Shown one piece after another: positions 48,797 to 58,227 of a stretch of 64,000 nt of DNA. The translations under genes were made by a program, and so were the position numbers. Source of the DNA: an uncultured Phycisphaerae bacterium (lineage in GTDB: Bacteria; Planctomycetota; Phycisphaerae; UBA1845; Fen-1342). A model generated the notes under the pieces. The model did no database searches, was not told the origin of the DNA, and saw only the letters and a program-made list of their open reading frames with translations. How positions within the stretch are numbered: the first letter of the stretch is position 1; every line of letters begins with the position of its first letter. The stretch lies in NCBI GenBank assembly GCA_937928595.1, contig CALGJV010000009.1:1-64000 (forward strand), in the 5' to 3' direction.

Positions 48797-50062
48797 ATGC
48801 GCACGTACCCACTGTTCATGGCCGCCGCGGTGCTCTTTCTTCCGGTCGCCGTAGCCCCGGCGCAACCGGCGCCGGACCGTCCCGCCGTGCCGTCGGCGCA
48901 GGTGCGGCTCGGCATCGACGTTCTGGAGCGCGACGGGTTCGCGCTGCTCAGGGGCAAGCGCGTCGGCCTCGTGACCAACCCGACGGGCGTGACGAGCGAC
49001 CTGCGGCCGACGCTCGACGTGCTCTACCGGGCGCCGGGCGTCCGGCTTGTCGCGATCTACGGACCGGAGCACGGCGCGCGGGGCGACGTGCCGGCCGGTG
49101 ACAAGGTGGACGACGCCCGCGACGCCGCCACCGGACTGCCGGTGTACTCGCTCTACGGCCAGACGCGCAAGCCGACGCCGGAGATGCTCGCGGGGCTCGA
49201 CGTGCTGGTCTACGACATCCAGGACATCGGCTCGCGCTCGTACACCTTCATCAGCACGCTGGCGCTCGTGCAGGAGGCCGCCGCGGAGCAGCGCCTGCCG
49301 CTGCTGGTGCTGGATCGGCCGAACCCGCTCGGGGGGCTGCGAATCGAGGGCCGGCCGCTGGATCTGAAGTTCCAGTCGTTCGTCGGCCAGCTCCCGATCC
49401 CGTACCTGCACGGCATGACGGTGGGCGAACTGGCCCGGATGGCCAACGGCGAGAAATGGCTGAAGGGCGGCGTGCAGTGCGACCTGACCGTCGTGCCGAT
49501 GGAGGGCTGGCGGCGAGCGATGCGCTGGGAGCAGACCGGGCTGACGTGGGTGCCGACCTCGCCGCACGTGCCGCGGGCCGACAGCGCCGCGTTCTACGCC
49601 GCCACCGGCATCCTGGGCGAGCTGCATTTCCTGAGCGAGGGCGTGGGCTACACGCTGCCGTTCGAGCTCATCGGGGCCCCCTGGCTCGAGCCGCAGAAGC
49701 TGGCCGACGAGCTGAACGCGCGGCGTCTGCCGGGCGTATATTTCCGCCCGCTGTATTTCCAGCCGTACTACGGCCGGTTCGCGAAGGAACCATGCGGCGG
49801 CGTACAGGTCCTGCTGAGCGACCCGGAGCGCGTCGAGCTCACGCCGATCCAGTTCCACGCGCTCGATGCCGTGCGCAAGCTGGCCCCGGACCGCAAGCCG
49901 ACCGGCGACCGGCGCGACAGCATGTTCGACAAGGTCTGCGGAACGGACCGCATTCGAAAACTCATCGAGGCCGGGCGGCCGGTGGACGAAATCCTGGCGG
50001 TCTGGCGCGAAGGCGTCGACGAGTTCCGCACGCAGCGAGCCAAGTACCTGCTGTACGAGTGA
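48797..50062 (+). CDS. namZ: DUF1343 protein, exo-beta-N-acetylmuramidase NamZ type
   Basis: The product has 421 residues from the ATG at 48797 behind GAGGAAG. A signal peptide (about 1-22) is followed by the DUF1343 core with GLVTNPTGVTS, IYGPEHGARG, VLVYDIQDIGSRSYTFISTL and LDRPNPLGG. This family is known from Bacillus NamZ to release MurNAc from the non-reducing end of peptidoglycan chains. The conserved Glu of GPEHG and the Asp of YDIQD are the likely active-site region. It is divergent from the fusion gene with the AmiE-like domain, so a shared control region (48719-48796) is likely. The export signal suggests action in the periplasm. Confidence 0.9.
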   Translation: MRTYPLFMAAAVLFLPVAVAPAQPAPDRPAVPSAQVRLGIDVLERDGFALLRGKRVGLVTNPTGVTSDLRPTLDVLYRAPGVRLVAIYGPEHGARGDVPAGDKVDDARDAATGLPVYSLYGQTRKPTPEMLAGLDVLVYDIQDIGSRSYTFISTLALVQEAAAEQRLPLLVLDRPNPLGGLRIEGRPLDLKFQSFVGQLPIPYLHGMTVGELARMANGEKWLKGGVQCDLTVVPMEGWRRAMRWEQTGLTWVPTSPHVPRADSAAFYAATGILGELHFLSEGVGYTLPFELIGAPWLEPQKLADELNARRLPGVYFRPLYFQPYYGRFAKEPCGGVQVLLSDPERVELTPIQFHALDAVRKLAPDRKPTGDRRDSMFDKVCGTDRIRKLIEAGRPVDEILAVWREGVDEFRTQRAKYLLYE

Positions 50063-50523
50063 GCCCGGTCAGCGCGCAGGCAGCATACTTCGCCAGGCCC
50101 GAGTTCGGGCGCGAGTGAGGGGTCGAGGGGCCAGGGGATTGAGGGACTGAGAAACTGAGCGACTGAAGCATTGAGGGACGGGGGGATTGAGGGACGGAGG
50201 GATTGAGGGATCGAGCGTGCGCCCCTTCCAACCGGGCCCGTGCGGCGGCGCAAGGTCCGGCGCGGTGACAAGGTCGCGAAGTCACAGTAACAAGGTCGCA
50301 AAGTGACAACGGACGCGCGTCGGCCGCCGCATCCGAAAGCGAAGCGCCGGCGAGCGCCGATGCCAACCCGCGGCAGACGCCACGCGGACCCGCCTGCGGC
50401 CCACGAGCGAGCGCCGACCCCGCCGAACCCGGCAGGGCGGCCGGCGGCGTTGATCTCTTCTCTTCGTGCCTTCGTGCCTCCGTGCCTTCGTGCCTTTTTG
50501 TGTCCTTCCCTGCTCCGCCGCCC
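50063..50523. repeat. 460-base repeat-rich intergenic region with three short-period arrays
   Basis: No gene is seen. ATTGAGGGA occurs at 50138, 50170, 50186 and 50202, a 16-base period with drift (50134-50212). A 22-base unit G-T-R-A-C-A-A-G-G-T-C-G-C follows twice (50265-50286 and 50287-50308). The CGTGCCTTC/CGTGCCTCC 9-base array lies at 50463-50500, close to the gcvT stop. Two of these array types also lie together at 42815-42871. Confidence 0.65.
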
Positions 50524-51615
50524 TCAGCCCTTTTTCGCCTTGTAGAACGGCAACGGCACGACCGTCGCGGTCGTCCGGCTCCCGCGGATATCGACCTCGA
50601 GCCGCGTGCCGACGGCCACGCTGGCCGTCTCGACCAGCGCCATCGCGATGTTCTTGCCGAGTGTCGGGCTCTGCGTGCCGCTGGTGACGGCCCCGACCGG
50701 CCGCCCGTCGCGCAACACTTCGGCGCCCTGCCGGGCGATCCGCTTGCCCTCGAGCTCGAGCCCGACGATCTGCCGCCGGAGCCCCTCGGCTTGGAGCCGC
50801 CGCAGCACGTCGGCCCCGATGAAGTCCTTCGTGAGATCGACCGCCCACGCCTGCCCCGCCGTCAGCGAGTCCCACTCCTCCGTGAGTTCGTGCCCGTACA
50901 GCGGCATCCCGGCCTCGAGCCGGAGCGTGTCACGGGCCCCCAGCCCTGCGGGCTTGACCGGCCGGCCCAGCTCCGCCGACTTGCTCACGAGCATGCGGAC
51001 CGCCGGCAGCGCGAAGCCGGCCGGCAGAATGATTTCGGCGCCGTCCTCGCCGGTGTAGCCGCTGCGGGCCACGAAGTACTCGGCCCCCATGAGGTTGCCC
51101 GACGTGAAGCGGTAGCGCTTGAGGTCGCCGACCGGTATCGGGAGCAACTGCCCCAGCGTCTCGAGCGCCTCGGGCCCCTGGATCGCGACCATGGCCGTCT
51201 CGAACGTGCGGTCGCGAATCTCCACGTCGAACCCGCTGCGCTGCTGCTCCCACCACCACAGCAGCTTCTCGCGGTTCGACGCGTTGCACACGACGAGGTA
51301 GCGGTCCTCGAAGCGCGACACGATCACGTCGTCCAGAATGCCGCCGTCCGGCTTGCACATGTGGCTGTAGCGGCACATCCCCGGTGCGGCGCTGCCGATG
51401 TTCCGCGTGTTCAGCCGCTCGAGCAGCCGCCCCGCGTCGGGCCCGCGGAACTCCACGCGGCCCATGTGCGACACGTCGAACAGCGAAGCGTGCTGCCGCG
51501 TCCAGTTGTGCTCGTCGATGATGCTCGTGTAGATGACCGGCATCTCCCAGCCGGCGAAGTCCACGAGGCGGGCGCCCGCCTCCCGGTGGTACGCATTGAG
51601 CGGCGTTTGCAGCAT
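50524..51615 (-). CDS. gcvT: Aminomethyltransferase, glycine cleavage T protein
   Basis: GcvT transfers the methylene group from aminomethyl-lipoyl H protein to tetrahydrofolate, releasing ammonia. The 363-residue product begins at the ATG at 51615 with AGGA upstream; the long upstream frame was discarded. Family features include LVDFAGWEMPVIY, LFDVSHMGRVEFRG, the folate-binding Asp segment CKPDGGILDDVIV, RSGYTGEDGAEI and VTSGTQSPTLGKNI. The length is normal. The rest of the glycine cleavage system (gcvH, gcvP) is not in the window. A repeat array lies directly after its stop. Confidence 0.95.
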   Translation of the reverse strand: MLQTPLNAYHREAGARLVDFAGWEMPVIYTSIIDEHNWTRQHASLFDVSHMGRVEFRGPDAGRLLERLNTRNIGSAAPGMCRYSHMCKPDGGILDDVIVSRFEDRYLVVCNASNREKLLWWWEQQRSGFDVEIRDRTFETAMVAIQGPEALETLGQLLPIPVGDLKRYRFTSGNLMGAEYFVARSGYTGEDGAEIILPAGFALPAVRMLVSKSAELGRPVKPAGLGARDTLRLEAGMPLYGHELTEEWDSLTAGQAWAVDLTKDFIGADVLRRLQAEGLRRQIVGLELEGKRIARQGAEVLRDGRPVGAVTSGTQSPTLGKNIAMALVETASVAVGTRLEVDIRGSRTTATVVPLPFYKAKKG

Positions 51616-51738
51616 GTCGGGGTTTCCTGATACCGGGCGTTCGGCCCTCTCGCCGGCCGGCGGCGCCCAGCGGGTAGCATACGGCCCCCGCGGCCTTGGC
51701 GGGAGGGCGCCCGTCCGAGGTGAAATTCGCCCCGCGCC

Positions 51739-51767
51739 TTGACAACCGTCCGTCTCCGGGCGATACT
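51739..51767 (+). promoter_or_regulatory. Strong sigma-70 promoter of the TetR-type gene
   Basis: TTGACA (51739-51744) and GATACT (51762-51767) are spaced exactly 17 bases apart. The operator at 51768-51785 begins right after the -10 box. Confidence 0.7.
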
Positions 51768-51785
51768 GTATGTGTTCGCTTACAT
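51768..51785 (+). promoter_or_regulatory. Operator copy 1 at the TetR gene promoter
   Basis: GTATGTGTTCGCTTACAT, with ATGT/ACAT ends forming a partial palindrome. It matches a site at 52434-52451 in 17 of 18 positions and covers the expected transcription start, which suits autorepression. Confidence 0.6.
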
Positions 51786-51801
51786 TGTGCGAGGTGTTCG
51801 C

Positions 51802-52395
51802 ATGCCGCGCCCGAGTCGGATCCGCGAGAAACGCGAAAGCCTGCTGCCCGTCCTGGCGGACGCGTTCACCGAGCTCGGCTACCGGCGCGCCACGACCGCG
51901 GCCCTGGCCGAGCGCTGCGGCGTCCAGGAGAACATCCTCTACCGCCTCTGGCCCGACAAGAAGGCCATGTTCGTGGCGGCCATCGAGTACGTGTACGACT
52001 TCTCCGAGCAGACCTGGCTCCGCCTGCTGGAGCGCCGCCGCGGCGAGGGCAGCGCCGCGCAGAAGCTGCTGGCCTTCGAGGCGGAGCACCACGGCGAATT
52101 CGGCCACTATCGCATCATTTTCGCCGGCCTGAGCGAGGCCGACGACCCCGACGTCCGCGAGACGCTGCGCCGCGTGTACGCCCGGTTCCACCGCTTCCTG
52201 CTCGGACAGATTGTGAGCCACCGCCAGGCCGCGCCCGCCCCCCAGGCACTCCCCGCCGACCTGGCCGCCTGGGCCGTGATCGGCCTCGGCACCGTCAGCA
52301 ACATCGCCCGCGAGCTCGGCGCGCTGTCGGACGCCGACCGCAGACGGCTCATCCACACCGTCGGACGCCAACTGCTGGAGGGCGATTCCCGCTAG
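51802..52395 (+). CDS. TetR/AcrR-family transcriptional regulator
   Basis: The product has 197 residues from the ATG at 51802, preceded by GAGGTG. The N-terminal helix-turn-helix is typical (AFTELGYRRATTAALAERCG and ILYRLWPDKKAMFVAAI). The C-terminal helical ligand-binding domain is not close to any named member. The gene has its own strong promoter with an operator-like site over the start point, and the same site lies before the next gene. It therefore probably represses itself and the lipoprotein gene at 52474. The inducer is unknown. Confidence 0.93.
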   Translation: MPRPSRIREKRESLLPVLADAFTELGYRRATTAALAERCGVQENILYRLWPDKKAMFVAAIEYVYDFSEQTWLRLLERRRGEGSAAQKLLAFEAEHHGEFGHYRIIFAGLSEADDPDVRETLRRVYARFHRFLLGQIVSHRQAAPAPQALPADLAAWAVIGLGTVSNIARELGALSDADRRRLIHTVGRQLLEGDSR

Positions 52396-52433
52396 GCCGG
52401 GGCATGCCCGGCCGGCGCTCGCACCGCAAAAAA

Positions 52434-52451
52434 GTATGTGGTCGCTTACAT
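52434..52451 (+). promoter_or_regulatory. Operator copy 2 upstream of the lipoprotein gene
   Basis: GTATGTGGTCGCTTACAT differs from the site at 51768 at only one base. It lies 23 bases upstream of the ATG at 52474 and 39 bases after the regulator stop, so the lipoprotein gene has its own controlled promoter or leader. Confidence 0.6.
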
Positions 52452-52473
52452 GACGGTCTTCTGGAGAACAACC

Positions 52474-53031
52474 ATGCGACACGCTTCCTGGCCTGCCGGC
52501 CTCAGCCTCCTGGCCGGCGCGCTCCTGACCGGCGGCTGTACGACCCCCGCCGGCGCCCAGTCCCCACCCACCGGCCCCCGGGCCGAGCGGCCGGCCGCCC
52601 TGCGGGACGCGGGCCCGCACGCGAAGCTGATCCTGGATCCCGTGTCCGTCGGCGGCGCGCCGAACCGCAACGTCGCCGACGCGCTCGGCCTGCTGCTGGA
52701 GTCCTACGGCATGCAGAACCATGACACCACGGACAGTTCGATCACCCCACCCCCGGACGCGGACTGGGACGCGATCGGTACCGCGTTCGGCGCCTTCATC
52801 CGAGACCACAAGCCCGCGGGCGACTACGCGCTTTACGCCGAGTACCTGGGCACCCCCAAGACCGGGCCCCAGGAGGTCCGCTGGCTGATCGTCACCGCCG
52901 CGGGCGACCTGCTCCTCTCGGACCGCCAGGCGCCGACCGACGCCGACTTCAAGCGCACCGCCGCACGCGACCCCGACCCGATGGGCTGCTCCATGCTCGT
53001 CGCGGAGCGCGTCTTCTCGCAACTCCAATGA
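52474..53031 (+). CDS. Lipoprotein gene, 5' part, ended by a possibly premature TGA
   Basis: The ATG at 52474 has GGAG upstream. The 185-residue product has a lipoprotein signal (LLTGGC, Cys near 22). The mature domain includes HAKLILDPVSVGGAPNRNVA, ADWDAIGTAFGAFIRDHKP and LYAEYLGTPKTGPQEVRWLI, without a recognised family. The frame stops at TGA 53029-53031, but the same frame continues for 78 more sense codons with coding character to a second TGA. The stop may therefore be a nonsense mutation, or be read through. The operator upstream places the gene under the neighbouring TetR protein. Confidence 0.75.
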   Translation: MRHASWPAGLSLLAGALLTGGCTTPAGAQSPPTGPRAERPAALRDAGPHAKLILDPVSVGGAPNRNVADALGLLLESYGMQNHDTTDSSITPPPDADWDAIGTAFGAFIRDHKPAGDYALYAEYLGTPKTGPQEVRWLIVTAAGDLLLSDRQAPTDADFKRTAARDPDPMGCSMLVAERVFSQLQ

Positions 53032-53268
53032 AAGAAGGCCGGTGGCGAACCACGCGGCAAGTTCGCCCAGCGTGGGGCGGAGAAATCCGGCACCCCCAGC
53101 GAGGCCGAGCGCGCGGCCATCAAGGACCGCCTCGCCAAGCTCAAGAGAGACCTCAAGAGCGTCCGGCTCGGCGTGCTGCCCACGCGGGCCCTCGAGCGTA
53201 CCGATGCCGAGAGCGCTGCGCGCCTGGCCACCGAGGTCACGAAGCAACTTGGCTGGCCGGCTGTCTGA
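53032..53268 (+). pseudogene. In-frame 3' continuation of the lipoprotein gene after the TGA
   Basis: Directly after the TGA the same frame reads KKAGGEPRGKFAQRGAEKSG and then TPSEAERAAIKDRLAKLKRD, ending in TEVTKQLGWPAV and TGA at 53266-53268. The codon use matches the neighbourhood (G or C in third positions), and the helical Lys/Arg/Leu pattern is protein-like. No start codon with a ribosome site near the beginning would allow separate initiation. The ATG at 53028 opens a different frame of poor quality. The simplest reading is one ancestral gene of about 264 codons split by one base change. A sequencing error or programmed readthrough cannot be excluded. Confidence 0.6.
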
Positions 53269-54542
<1,274 letters not shown>

Positions 54543-54618
54543 TCGGCCGCTTCGTCGCGCGTCCGGCGGCGCGGGACGCTCCGGCCCCGGCCCGTCGGCC
54601 TTCTCTGGAACATACGCC

Positions 54619-55308
54619 ATGACCCACCGCAGCGCCCTGACCCTTGTTCTGGCTTCCGCCCCGCTCTGGGCCGCGGCCCAGCCCGCGACCACTCGGCCCG
54701 CCGCTCCGCCGGCCGCCACGACCCAACCCGCGGCGACCGCCCCGGCCGCCGTGATTCCGTGCCCAGTCACCGGCCGGCCGATCGATCGCCACGTCGTCAC
54801 ACGCTTCCGCAACCGTTGGGTCTACTGCGCCGACGCGGACGCCCTGAAGAAGTTCGAGGCCGACCCCTACGAATACGCGGACCAGGTGCAGCGGCAGTGG
54901 GTGCTCGATCGCCCGCTGCGCGTGCAGGTCCGCTGCCCCGTCACCGGGCGTCCGATCGACCCGCAGGTCTACGAGGGCCGCGGCGAAACGGCCGTGTTCT
55001 TCGCCACCCCCGCAGCCCGCGACGAGTACCGCGCCGACCCCGCTCGCTTCGCCGCAAAACTGGCCGAGGCGTACACGTATCAGGCCGGTTGCGGCACCTG
55101 CGGCGGCGACATCGTCCCGGAGGTGTCTCTCGCCGACGACGGCCGCGTGCTGTACTTCTGCTGCCGCGGCTGCCGTGCAGCGTTCGAGAAGGACCCGGCC
55201 GCGTACCGCGCGAAGATTCTCGCGGGCATCGCCGCCAACGAGGCGGCCTGGCGCGCCCGCCACCCCGCGACGGCGACCGCGCCGGCCGACCGCCCGGCGC
55301 CCCCGTGA
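54619..55308 (+). CDS. Secreted protein with three YHS/TRASH-like modules
   Basis: This 229-residue protein has a signal peptide (about 1-20) and an Ala/Pro/Thr linker. Three similar modules of about 40-45 residues follow. The first two start with CPVTGRPID and end with a DPYEY or DPARF segment; the third reads CGTCGGDIVPE, then YFCCRGCRAAFEKDPAAY. Their spacing resembles YHS/TRASH metal-binding domains. The second module has no second cysteine, while the third has extra ones. It probably binds a transition metal in the periplasm. It sits between mdh and malQ, with no metal-transport gene next to it. Confidence 0.75.
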   Translation: MTHRSALTLVLASAPLWAAAQPATTRPAAPPAATTQPAATAPAAVIPCPVTGRPIDRHVVTRFRNRWVYCADADALKKFEADPYEYADQVQRQWVLDRPLRVQVRCPVTGRPIDPQVYEGRGETAVFFATPAARDEYRADPARFAAKLAEAYTYQAGCGTCGGDIVPEVSLADDGRVLYFCCRGCRAAFEKDPAAYRAKILAGIAANEAAWRARHPATATAPADRPAPP

Positions 55309-55316
55309 GGAACCCC

Positions 55317-56849
55317 GTGCCCGTGTCCGACTCGCCCGCCTTCCGGCTCGCCGACCGCGCAGCCGGCCTGCTGCTCCATCCCACGTCCCTGCCCGGACCG
55401 CACGGCTGCGGCGACCTGGGCCCCGCGGCCCGCGAGTTCGTGCAGTTTCTGGCGGCGGCCGGCGTGCGCTGGTGGCAGATGCTGCCGGTCGGCCCGACGC
55501 CGCCCAACGGAGCCCCGTACAGCTCGAGCTCTGCCTTCGCCGGCAACCCTTTGCTCGTGAGCCTCGCAGCGCTGGCCGCGGAGGGCCTGCTCGAGCGCCG
55601 CGAACTGGCCTCGGCCGCTTTGCCGTCGCGCGAACAGGCCGACTACCGCGCCGCGCGGGCGGTGCGGCTGCCGCGTCTGCGAACGGCGTGCCGCCGCTTC
55701 GTCGCCGACGGCGGCCTGCGCAGCGCCGCGTTCGGCGCGTTTCTGGCGACCGAGGGCGCGTGGGTCATGCCGTGGGCGCTGTACGAGGCGCTCCGCAGCC
55801 ACCACGGCGGGCGGCCCTGGCCGATGTGGCGGTCGCATCGGGAAAAACCCGCACCGGCCGACCTGCGGGCGGAGGTCGAGTTCGCGCTCTTCGCCCAGTA
55901 TGCGTTTCATCGGCAGTGGGCGGCCCTGCGGTCGTACGCCGCCGCGCGCGGCGTCGGCCTGCTCGGTGACATCCCGATCTTCGTCTCGCACGACAGTTGC
56001 GACGTGTGGGCCCATCCGCACCTTTTCGACCTGCACCCGGACGGCCGCCCCCGCACCGTCTCGGGCGTGCCCCCGGACCTGTTCAGCCGCACCGGGCAAC
56101 TCTGGGGCCACCCGCAGTACCGCTGGGACGTGCACGCGGCGAGCGGCTTCGCCTGGTGGCTGGCCCGCTTCCGCCGGACGCAGGCGCTGTTCGACGCCGT
56201 CCGCATCGACCACTTCCTCGGCTTCAACCGCGTCTGGGCCGTACCGGGCGGGGCGCAGACCGCCCGGCGCGGCCGCTGGGTGGCGACGCCCGGTCGGGCC
56301 CTGTTCGCGACGCTGCGCCGCGCGCTCGGCCCGCTCGAAGTCATCGCCGAGGACCTGGGCGTCGTCACGCCCGAAGCCGCGGCCCTGCGGGAGGCCTGCG
56401 GCTTCCCCGGTATGCGCATCCTCCAATTCGCCTTCGGCAGCGACGATCCCGGCAGCCGTTATCACCAGCCGCACACCTACCCGCGCGCTTGCGTCGTGTA
56501 CCCCGGCACCCACGACAACGACACGGCCGTCGGGTGGTTCCAGAGGGTTCGCGCGCAGCATCGGCAGGCCCCGCGCGGCCGGCGCTCGGAATACGACCGC
56601 GTCCGGGCCTACCTCGGCACCGACGGCCGGGCGATCCATCGCGACCTCACGCGTCTGGCGCTGGCGTCGCCCGCGAACCTCGCCGTCATCCCGGTGCAGG
56701 ATGTGCTGGGACTGGACAACCGCGCGCGGATGAACCGCCCGGCGACGACGCGCGGCAACTGGGTCTGGCGGATGCGCCCCGGCGCGCTCACGCCGGCGCA
56801 CGCCCGCTGGTTGCGGGAGCTGAACGAGATCTACGACCGACGACGGTAG
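55317..56849 (+). CDS. malQ: 4-alpha-glucanotransferase (amylomaltase)
   Basis: MalQ transfers alpha-1,4-glucan segments during glycogen or maltodextrin metabolism. The GTG at 55317, five bases after GAGGAA, gives 510 residues, the usual size; GTG at 55323 is an alternative. GH77 features include LLLHPTSLPGPHGCGDLG, PVGPTPPNGAPYSSSSAFAG, DIPIFVSHDSCDVWAH, the nucleophile segment VRIDHFLGF, the acid IAEDLGVV, and GTHDNDTAVGW. All three catalytic carboxylates are visible. It starts eight bases after the YHS-like gene, so it is probably in the same transcript. No other glycogen genes are in the window. Confidence 0.95.
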   Translation: MPVSDSPAFRLADRAAGLLLHPTSLPGPHGCGDLGPAAREFVQFLAAAGVRWWQMLPVGPTPPNGAPYSSSSAFAGNPLLVSLAALAAEGLLERRELASAALPSREQADYRAARAVRLPRLRTACRRFVADGGLRSAAFGAFLATEGAWVMPWALYEALRSHHGGRPWPMWRSHREKPAPADLRAEVEFALFAQYAFHRQWAALRSYAAARGVGLLGDIPIFVSHDSCDVWAHPHLFDLHPDGRPRTVSGVPPDLFSRTGQLWGHPQYRWDVHAASGFAWWLARFRRTQALFDAVRIDHFLGFNRVWAVPGGAQTARRGRWVATPGRALFATLRRALGPLEVIAEDLGVVTPEAAALREACGFPGMRILQFAFGSDDPGSRYHQPHTYPRACVVYPGTHDNDTAVGWFQRVRAQHRQAPRGRRSEYDRVRAYLGTDGRAIHRDLTRLALASPANLAVIPVQDVLGLDNRARMNRPATTRGNWVWRMRPGALTPAHARWLRELNEIYDRRR

Positions 56850-56865
56850 ACCCGCGCCGCCCGGC

Positions 56866-58185
56866 TTACTTCGCGAGCCGCTTGACCGTCTCGTACTTCT
56901 TCTTGAACTCGCTCTTCCACCGCCGCGTGATTTCGCGGGCTTCGCGGTCACCGCTTTCGAGCTTCTTCGCGAGCTCCGCGCCCTCGGCCTCGGTGAACGG
57001 CAGCTTGCGCCACTCCTCGAGCGCGGCCAGCTTCAGGCCGCCGTCGATCAGCGCCTTCCAGGCCTCCTTCACGTCGGCGTGCAGGTCGACCAGCGCCGCG
57101 CCCATCAGCTCCGACAGCAGCGTGTTGCGGCTGCGCTGGAGCTCGTCGTTCACCTGGAAGAACGTGCCGGCCTCGGCTTCCTTGTAGGGGTCCTTGATCA
57201 GCAGCTTGTCGGCGTACTGTGCGCAGACGTCCGGCCGGACGGGCATGCGGTACAGGGCGTGCTCCTTGGGCCCGCCCGGCTCGCCCGGCGGCAGCACCCA
57301 CAGCCGCTGGCCTTCGGGGCTGAGCACGAACGCGATGAACCGCTCCGCCAGCTCGCGGTTCGGCGCCTTGCGCAGCAGCGCGATCGGGTCCGGCGTGATG
57401 GCCGACCCGCCCACGGGGTTGACGTACGCCAGCACGTCGGGCCCGGCCTCCGCGACGCGCCCGTAGGCGTAGAAGTCGATGCACGGCCCCGCCAGCACGT
57501 TCCCCGTGGCCACCTCGTTCGGGATCGCGCTGGACGAGTCGGTGATCAGGCGCGAGTTGGCGACGATCTGCATCAGCAGCGGCCAGCCCCGCTCCCAGCC
57601 GTACTGCTGAAGGATCAGCTCGTAGCTGACCCGCACGCTCGAGCTCTTGCGCGGGTCGGCGACCACCACCCAGCTGAACATCCGCGGATCGCCAAGGTCC
57701 TCCCACTTCGTGATCTCCGGCAGGCCCTGTTTGCTCAGGCCCCGCCGGTTCATCAGCACGCCGAAAGACGACAGCGCCGACCCGAACCACAGGTGCTGCG
57801 CGTCGTAGTTCGCGACGCCCGCAATGCCCTTCGGAATGCCCGCCAGGATCTCCGCGGAGATGTTCGCCTTCTCGAGGTAGCCCTTCGACGCCGCCAGGTC
57901 GTGGTCCGGCACGCCGCCCCCGAAGAACACGTCCAGACCGAACGAGCCGCCCTTCGCGCCACGCTCCTGGGCGTCCAGTTGCTGGATGATCTGGCCCGTC
58001 CCCTTCTTGATCCAGCGGATCCGCAGCGGCCGGCCGACGTGCGCGCAGAACGCCCGCTCGAACTCCGCCTGAATGTTCTCGTTGTGCGGCGTGATGATCT
58101 CCAGGTCGTACGACTGCGCCGCCGCCGACGCCGCCAGCGCCGCCGCCGTGCTCACCGCCAGGATTCCGATCAGGCTGCCTCGCAT
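56866..58185 (-). CDS. ABC transporter substrate-binding protein, Fe(III)-type family
   Basis: The product has 439 residues with a signal peptide (about 1-23, ending AAAQS). The mature protein starts DLEIITPHNENIQAEFERAF and has an internal PEGQRLWVLPPGEPGGPKEH region. It belongs to the class of binding proteins for iron(III), thiamine or small anions (type 2 periplasmic fold). The next gene downstream of its reading direction is malQ, on the opposite strand. An ABC ATPase gene is 42 bases upstream on the same strand. No permease gene is present between or beside them, so the importer is incomplete here. Iron is favoured because of the ferritin gene nearby, but this is inference. Confidence 0.82.
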   Translation of the reverse strand: MRGSLIGILAVSTAAALAASAAAQSYDLEIITPHNENIQAEFERAFCAHVGRPLRIRWIKKGTGQIIQQLDAQERGAKGGSFGLDVFFGGGVPDHDLAASKGYLEKANISAEILAGIPKGIAGVANYDAQHLWFGSALSSFGVLMNRRGLSKQGLPEITKWEDLGDPRMFSWVVVADPRKSSSVRVSYELILQQYGWERGWPLLMQIVANSRLITDSSSAIPNEVATGNVLAGPCIDFYAYGRVAEAGPDVLAYVNPVGGSAITPDPIALLRKAPNRELAERFIAFVLSPEGQRLWVLPPGEPGGPKEHALYRMPVRPDVCAQYADKLLIKDPYKEAEAGTFFQVNDELQRSRNTLLSELMGAALVDLHADVKEAWKALIDGGLKLAALEEWRKLPFTEAEGAELAKKLESGDREAREITRRWKSEFKKKYETVKRLAK

Positions 58186-58227
58186 CGGCTTACTCCCACA
58201 GGGCCCGGACCGCCGCCCGGCCTCGTC

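Noticed and set aside
50100-50310. CRISPR-like array in the gap after namZ
   Set aside because: The units are 8-22 bases with no unique spacers of uniform size, so these are simple tandem repeats.
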